From contig DAOWCC010000042.1 in assembly GCA_030639665.1 (NCBI GenBank), forward strand, positions 1 through 13,720: a stretch of DNA of 13,720 nucleotides, given 5' to 3'. A program made the position numbers and the translations under genes. The stretch comes from Elusimicrobiota bacterium (GTDB taxonomy: Bacteria; Elusimicrobiota; Elusimicrobia; Elusimicrobiales; UBA9959). Under the pieces are notes generated by a model. That model ran no database searches. It was given only the letters and a program-made list of their open reading frames with translations, and was not told the DNA's origin. Below, piece by piece: positions 13,315 to 13,720 of the stretch; within the stretch, counting starts at the first letter, position 1, and each line of letters starts with the position of its first letter.

Positions 13315-13382
13315 TTTTATGGAATATTCCTTATAAAAGGGTTGAGAAATTCAGGGCATACTTAAAACTCGACACATAAAAT

Positions 13383-13408
13383 AAAAAAAACCGCTTGATA
13401 TAAGCGGT
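13383..13408 (-). terminator. Intrinsic terminator following the tRNA 3'-end copy
   Basis: ACCGCTT (13390-13396) pairs with AAGCGGT (13402-13408), loop GATAT. On the minus strand the stem runs into eight consecutive U (13390-13383). It stands behind the 17-base tRNA copy just as another terminator stands behind the intact tRNA. Confidence 0.8.
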
Positions 13409-13424
13409 CTTTCTCAAAAGTTAA

Positions 13425-13441
13425 TGGGCCCGGTAGGACTT
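13425..13441 (-). repeat. 17-bp copy of the 3' end of tRNA-Ile2 (att-like or duplication scar)
   Basis: TGGGCCCGGTAGGACTT is identical to 13604-13620, which is the 3' end of the tRNA gene including its discriminator. On the minus strand it reads AAGTCCTACCGGGCCCA, half of the T arm plus the acceptor strand. No tRNA body is attached to this copy. Confidence 0.85.
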
Positions 13442-13545
13442 GGCCACTACACTCGCGTAGCTCGTTGCGTAGCCTCCCCCCGCTCCGCTGACACGCATAG
13501 CGCTTTTCCTTGCTATTCGCTCGGCGCTTCGCTTGCTTCAAGTCC
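13436..13545. repeat. G+C-rich insert bounded by short inverted repeats
   Basis: GGACTTG (13436-13442) and CAAGTCC (13539-13545) bound about 110 bases rich in GCTTCGC/GCGTAGC-like words (for example GCGTAG twice at 13455-13477). Composition is unlike the AT-rich surroundings. It begins inside the tRNA 3'-end copy. A 61-codon frame across it shows only low-complexity residues. It may be a small palindromic repeat element of this genome. Confidence 0.45.
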
Positions 13546-13568
13546 ATCTTTTTCCAAAAGATCGTTAT

Positions 13569-13600
13569 AAAAAAAATAAGACGACTATAAAGTCGTCTTA
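13569..13600 (-). terminator. Intrinsic terminator of tRNA-Ile2
   Basis: TAAGACGACT (13577-13586) pairs perfectly with AGTCGTCTTA (13591-13600), loop ATAA. On the minus strand eight U follow (13576-13569). It begins three bases after the tRNA. Confidence 0.93.
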
Positions 13601-13603
13601 AAG

Positions 13604-13677
13604 TGGGCCCGGTAGGACTTGAACCTACGACCTGTCCGTTATGAGCGGAATGCTCTAACCAACTGAGCTACGGGCCC
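13604..13677 (-). tRNA. tRNA with CAU anticodon, most likely tRNA-Ile2 (lysidine type)
   Basis: Minus strand, 74 bases with discriminator A (13604). The acceptor stem GGGCCCG/CGGGCCC, the D arm GCTC-AGTTGGTTA-GAGC, anticodon loop CTCATAA and T arm GTAGG-TTCAAGT-CCTAC are clear. The first pair of the anticodon stem is a U-C mismatch. The anticodon is CAU. The G1-C72 pair excludes an initiator of the usual bacterial type, and the overall sequence resembles tRNA-Ile2 more than elongator tRNA-Met, but that choice is from memory of the families. For Ile2 the C34 must be turned into lysidine by TilS. CCA is not encoded. Confidence 0.9.
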
Positions 13678-13720
13678 TACTTATGCGTCTAAAATCTATT
13701 TTACATTTTTTTACTTGCTA

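Noticed and set aside
13362..13547. 61-codon minus-strand frame across the end of the tRNA copy and the G+C-rich insert
   Set aside because: Low-complexity residues, no ribosome-binding site, and it runs through a terminator and the tRNA 3'-end copy; explained by the repeat element.
1..13720. CRISPR array, transposase or integrase
   Set aside because: No regularly spaced identical repeats and no protein with such motifs is present in the window.

Overview
The window looks like a chromosomal segment of a low-G+C, probably Gram-negative, uncultivated bacterium. The pointers are AT-rich codon use, a secreted protein with a classical signal peptide, a DksA-like regulator, an ATP-type PEP carboxykinase, two tRNAs without encoded CCA, and intergenic stretches unlike the genes around them. 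Gene style is compatible with Elusimicrobiota or a neighbouring candidate phylum, but that is a guess. No phage, CRISPR array or complete insertion sequence is visible. Most genes lie on the minus strand; one three-gene block (8652-11553) is on the plus strand.

Left part (1-3997, minus). The left edge cuts an AbiEi-type antitoxin/regulator gene whose promoter sits inside two concentric inverted repeats. Upstream of it are a DksA/TraR zinc-finger gene and a large, relatively G+C-rich gene that joins an MGDG-synthase-like glycosyltransferase to a C-terminal region that may be a permuted papain-like domain. Between that gene and pckA is a gene graveyard: a piece of GyrB without a start codon, and a small ORF that looks N-terminally truncated.

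Central metabolism (3999-6970, minus). ATP-dependent PEP carboxykinase (pckA) and a class I aminotransferase of the aspartate aminotransferase type both work around oxaloacetate/aspartate. tRNA-Cys lies just upstream of the aminotransferase. Upstream of the tRNA is about 370 bases with no gene but a dense run of hairpins, closed by a strong bidirectional terminator.

Small membrane operon (7399-8334, minus). Two tandem, apparently duplicated four-helix membrane proteins and an XRE-type repressor overlap one another (11- and 4-base overlaps) and are surely translated together.

Plus-strand block (8652-11553). A nitrilase-superfamily amidase with no Shine-Dalgarno and a -10 box right at its start codon is followed by an exported YwqK/MORN-like repeat protein. 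Four bases later a radical SAM protein begins. A perfect 15-bp terminator hairpin separates this block from the convergent genes on the right.

Right part (11608-13720, minus). An ArsR-family repressor precedes a CoA-disulfide-reductase-like flavoenzyme. The repressor's cysteines have the 66-residue spacing of the persulfide sensors SqrR/BigR, and a perfect 10+10 bp palindrome overlaps its promoter and start codon. This reads as a reactive-sulfur-sensing operon, and it is the most coherent candidate system here. At the edge, tRNA-Ile2(CAU) has its own terminator; a second copy of its last 17 bases, with another terminator, lies 179 bp away, and a G+C-rich 110-bp inverted-repeat-bounded insert sits against that copy.
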